A DNA stretch of 64,000 nucleotides from Sphingomonas sp. So64.6b (lineage in GTDB: Bacteria > Pseudomonadota > Alphaproteobacteria > Sphingomonadales > Sphingomonadaceae): positions 806,001 through 870,000 of the forward strand of contig NZ_CP048817.1 in the NCBI RefSeq assembly GCF_014171475.1, read 5' to 3'. Positions 61,863 to 64,000 of this stretch are shown here, piece by piece. Numbering within the stretch: position 1 is the first letter of the stretch; each line of letters starts with the position of its first letter. A program made the position numbers and the translations under genes. A model generated the notes under the pieces. It was given only the letters and a program-made list of their open reading frames with translations. It had not been told where the DNA came from and searched no databases.

Positions 61863-62982
61863 CGGCGATAACCTTTGCGATCCTTGCGGACGCATGGCCG
61901 TCGCCGAACGGATTGTGGGCGCGGGCCATGGCCGAGTAAGCGCCCTTGTCGTCGAGGAGAGTTGATATTTCGGAAACGATCCGGTCGGGATCGGTACCGA
62001 TCAGCTTCGCCGTACCCGCCACGACGCCCTCCGGCCGCTCAGTCGTCTCGCGCATGACCAGCACAGGCTTGCCCAGCGCCGGCGCTTCCTCCTGCACACC
62101 GCCCGAGTCGGTCAGCGCGATGTCGCACAGGCCCAGCGCGCGCACGAAGTGAGGATAATCGAGGGGGTCGACCCTGGCGACATTGGCCCGGTCGCCGAGC
62201 ATTTCGTCCATGACCGACACGACATTGGGGTTGGGGTGCACCGGAAACAGGATCGCGGTGTCGTCGCGGTCGGCGATGCGACCGATCGCGCGCGCGATAT
62301 TGGCCATGCCGTCGCCGAAATTCTCGCGCCGGTGCGTGGTGACCAGGACGATGCGCTTGCCGGCGAAGCGTACGGCGATCTCGTCCAGTCCAGCCGCCAT
62401 CAGCGGGTCGGCGGCGAGCTTTGCCTGAGTCGCGTAGAGTGCATCGATGACGGTATTGCCAGTGACATGGATCGTAGCGGGATCGATATTCTCGCGACGC
62501 AGCGCTTCGGCGGAGGTTTCGGTCGGGGCGAAATGCTGATCGGCGATCGGCGCGACGATGCGGCGATTCACTTCTTCGGGCCAGGGTTGATAGATATTGC
62601 CGGAGCGCAGGCCGGCTTCGACATGGGCGACGGATATCTTGCGATAATAGGCCGTCAGCGCGCCGACCATTGCAGTCGCGGTGTCGCCTTGGACGATCAC
62701 CCGATCGGGTTTCTCGGCATCCATCACCTCCCCAAGCCCGGTGAGCAGGCGCGCGGTCAAGCGGTCGAGCGACTGACCCGGCTCCATGATGTCGAGATCG
62801 ATATCGGGCGTGATACCGGCGATCGCCAGGACCTGGTCGAGCAGCCCGCGGTGCTGCGCGGTGACGCATGTACGGACATCGAGCCCCGGTGTCTGCTTGA
62901 GCGCCGCGATGACGGGAAACAGCTTGATGGCCTCGGGGCGCGTGCCGAAGACGAGCAGGACTTTGCGTTTATCGGCCACCAA
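61846..62982 (-). CDS. wecB: UDP-N-acetylglucosamine 2-epimerase (non-hydrolysing)
   Basis: 378 residues. KVLLVFGTRPEAIKLFPVIAAL at the start, TAQHRGLLDQVLAI, VIVQGDTATAMVGALTAYY, VAHVEAGLRSGN and VTTHRRENFG are the GT-B-like epimerase motifs. It converts UDP-GlcNAc to UDP-ManNAc. With wecC immediately downstream it gives UDP-ManNAcA, an acidic sugar for the surface polysaccharide or enterobacterial-common-antigen-like glycan. Confidence 0.95.
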   Translation of the reverse strand: MVADKRKVLLVFGTRPEAIKLFPVIAALKQTPGLDVRTCVTAQHRGLLDQVLAIAGITPDIDLDIMEPGQSLDRLTARLLTGLGEVMDAEKPDRVIVQGDTATAMVGALTAYYRKISVAHVEAGLRSGNIYQPWPEEVNRRIVAPIADQHFAPTETSAEALRRENIDPATIHVTGNTVIDALYATQAKLAADPLMAAGLDEIAVRFAGKRIVLVTTHRRENFGDGMANIARAIGRIADRDDTAILFPVHPNPNVVSVMDEMLGDRANVARVDPLDYPHFVRALGLCDIALTDSGGVQEEAPALGKPVLVMRETTERPEGVVAGTAKLIGTDPDRIVSEISTLLDDKGAYSAMARAHNPFGDGHASARIAKVIADDFGF

Positions 62983-63036
62983 CTATTCCCATTTTCATTC
63001 GCGCGGAACGAATAACGGGAGTTGTTTAAGGTCGCG

Positions 63037-63792
63037 CTAACCGGCTCCGCATCCCGAACATCCGGGATCCTTCGGCAAGATGATCGTGCGGAAGCGGAAG
63101 GCGAGGGCGTCGGCGAGCAGCAATTTTCCCGCGCTGTCATCACCGAACCCGACGATCGTGCGCATCGCTTCCAGCGCGGCGAGGCTGCCGAGCACGCCGG
63201 TCATCGCGCCGAGCACTCCCTGTTCGGCGCAACTCGCCTCGGCGCGATCGGGGTCGCTGCCGACGAAACAGCGATAACAGGGCTTGTCCGCTTCCCAGCC
63301 GCGAAACACGCCAAGCTGCCCTTCGAACTGGCCGACAGCGGCCGAGATCAGCGGGATATGAGCGGCGAACGCGGCATCCGCGACCGCGAGGCGAGTCAGG
63401 AAATTATCGCAACCATCGAGTACGACATCGGCGCCAGCGAGTAATGAGCCCGCGTTGCCGGAATTGATCCGCACCGTATGGGTTTCGACGTTGACGTTCG
63501 GGTTGAGCCGCGACACCGCAATCGCCGCGGCGGCGACCTTGGGCTGACCGATATCGTCGCTGCCGAACAATGTCTGGCGTTGAAGGTTGGACAGGTCGAC
63601 CGCGTCGTCGTCGATCACAATCAGCCGCCCGACGCCCGCCGCAGCGAGATATTGGATCGCCGGGGACCCGATTCCGCCCGCGCCGACGACCGCTACAGTG
63701 GCGCTGTGCAGCTTGAGCTGCCCCGCGCCGCCGACTTCTTTCAGCACGATATGGCGAGCGTAGCGCTCCAGTTCCGCGTCGGTCAGTGACAT
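63037..63792 (-). CDS. HesA/MoeB/ThiF family adenylyltransferase
   Basis: 251 residues. VVGAGGIGSPAIQYLAAAGVGRLIVIDDDAVDLSNLQRQTLF is the E1-like ATP-binding region, followed by LDGCDNFLTRLAVADAAFA. A CxxC pair near the C-terminus (GCSGCG) and another in PCYRCF would bind zinc; a further Cys in AEASCAEQGVLG is at the usual position of the conserved loop. Such enzymes adenylate the C-terminus of ThiS or MoaD. Without neighbours of either pathway I cannot choose between thiamine and molybdopterin roles. Confidence 0.9.
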   Translation of the reverse strand: MSLTDAELERYARHIVLKEVGGAGQLKLHSATVAVVGAGGIGSPAIQYLAAAGVGRLIVIDDDAVDLSNLQRQTLFGSDDIGQPKVAAAAIAVSRLNPNVNVETHTVRINSGNAGSLLAGADVVLDGCDNFLTRLAVADAAFAAHIPLISAAVGQFEGQLGVFRGWEADKPCYRCFVGSDPDRAEASCAEQGVLGAMTGVLGSLAALEAMRTIVGFGDDSAGKLLLADALAFRFRTIILPKDPGCSGCGAG

Positions 63793-63817
63793 CGCTTCAG
63801 AACCAAAACCGTAAGGG

Positions 63818-64000
63818 TCATTTTTCCCAGTTATAGCTCATGCTGGTGCGGTACCAGGTGTCTGTGGCGGGCGATCCCTTGATATTATCGCGCGCCATAC
63901 TGAGCACGAGGCCCGCGCTATATTGTTCAACAGTCGGGCAATCGATCGCCTGGGGGACGATGCGCTTCACCGTGCCACCCGGCACGACCAGCACGGCCAG
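63818..64000 (-). CDS. C-terminal end of an unidentified protein
   Basis: 61 codons of a leftward gene whose start is outside the window. The frame reads LVVPGGTVKRIVPQAIDCPT, then VEQYSAGLVLSMARDNIKGS and ends WYRTSMSYNWEK. The aromatic-rich end (W..Y...Y.W) and single Cys recall C-terminal domains of small sphingomonad periplasmic or TonB-like proteins, but this is too short to classify. Confidence 0.5.
   Translation of the reverse strand: MAVLVVPGGTVKRIVPQAIDCPTVEQYSAGLVLSMARDNIKGSPATDTWYRTSMSYNWEK

Noticed and set aside
1..64000. CRISPR array or classical defence island
   Set aside because: No regularly spaced repeats and no Cas, restriction or abortive-infection genes were recognised; only the Panacea-like gene hints at a toxin-antitoxin origin.

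Overview
The window is high-GC, densely coded alphaproteobacterial chromosome, most probably from a sphingomonad (Sphingomonas or a close relative). This placement is an inference from gene content: an rpmH-rnpA-yidD-yidC-engB block, TonB-dependent receptor, DUF2171 and DUF4893 proteins, an ScfR/RamB-type regulator near a Pseudomonas-type isocitrate lyase, and a type I secretion pair inside a polysaccharide cluster, as known from sphingan loci.

Layout. 1-5253: the C-terminal part of an S9 peptidase, a broken amidohydrolase start, then the leftward ribosomal protein L34 / RNase P / membrane insertase block (rpmH, rnpA, yidD, yidC, engB), a PGPGW membrane protein and a DoxX protein. 5415-10011: comM (Mg-chelatase-like AAA+ ATPase of natural transformation), cut in two by a 3,080-bp IS1595-family element (6140-9219) with 25-bp imperfect terminal repeats, an 8-bp target duplication and four passenger genes. 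10031-12357: an orphan phage terminase small-subunit-like frame with no start codon, two tandem DUF805 genes and tRNA-Ala(CGC). 12611-26933: housekeeping and accessory genes (DUF2171, YpfJ-like zinc protease, patatin plus 3-hydroxybutyrate dehydrogenase, DUF4893 lipoprotein, CDF transporter with a structured leader, ScfR regulator, S41 protease, isocitrate lyase, TonB receptor).

27072-62982 is a large surface-polysaccharide locus. Its left arm (27072-36886, leftward) is a modification module: MBOAT and SGNH acyl transfer proteins, two intact acyltransferase-3 proteins, a carbamoyltransferase, a methyltransferase and a dead acyltransferase gene. galE and a family 2 glycosyltransferase run rightward in the middle. 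The core (38780-56795, leftward) has a Wzx-like flippase, a Wzy/ligase-like protein, glycosyltransferases, methyltransferases, an AsnB-type amidotransferase, and enzymes for GDP-4-keto-6-deoxymannose/GDP-fucose, UDP-xylose and UDP-galacturonate. The right arm has a type I secretion ABC protein with a frameshifted HlyD adaptor, a 5'-truncated M48 peptidase, and wecC/wecB for UDP-ManNAcA. Together these would make, decorate and export a complex acidic heteropolysaccharide; its structure cannot be read from the sequence.

The window closes with a ThiF/MoeB-type adenylyltransferase and the end of an unidentified gene. A recurrent theme is gene decay: comM by insertion, the acyltransferase at 35715-36886 by a stop plus a frameshift, hlyD by a frameshift, and fragments of an amidohydrolase, a terminase subunit and an M48 protease.
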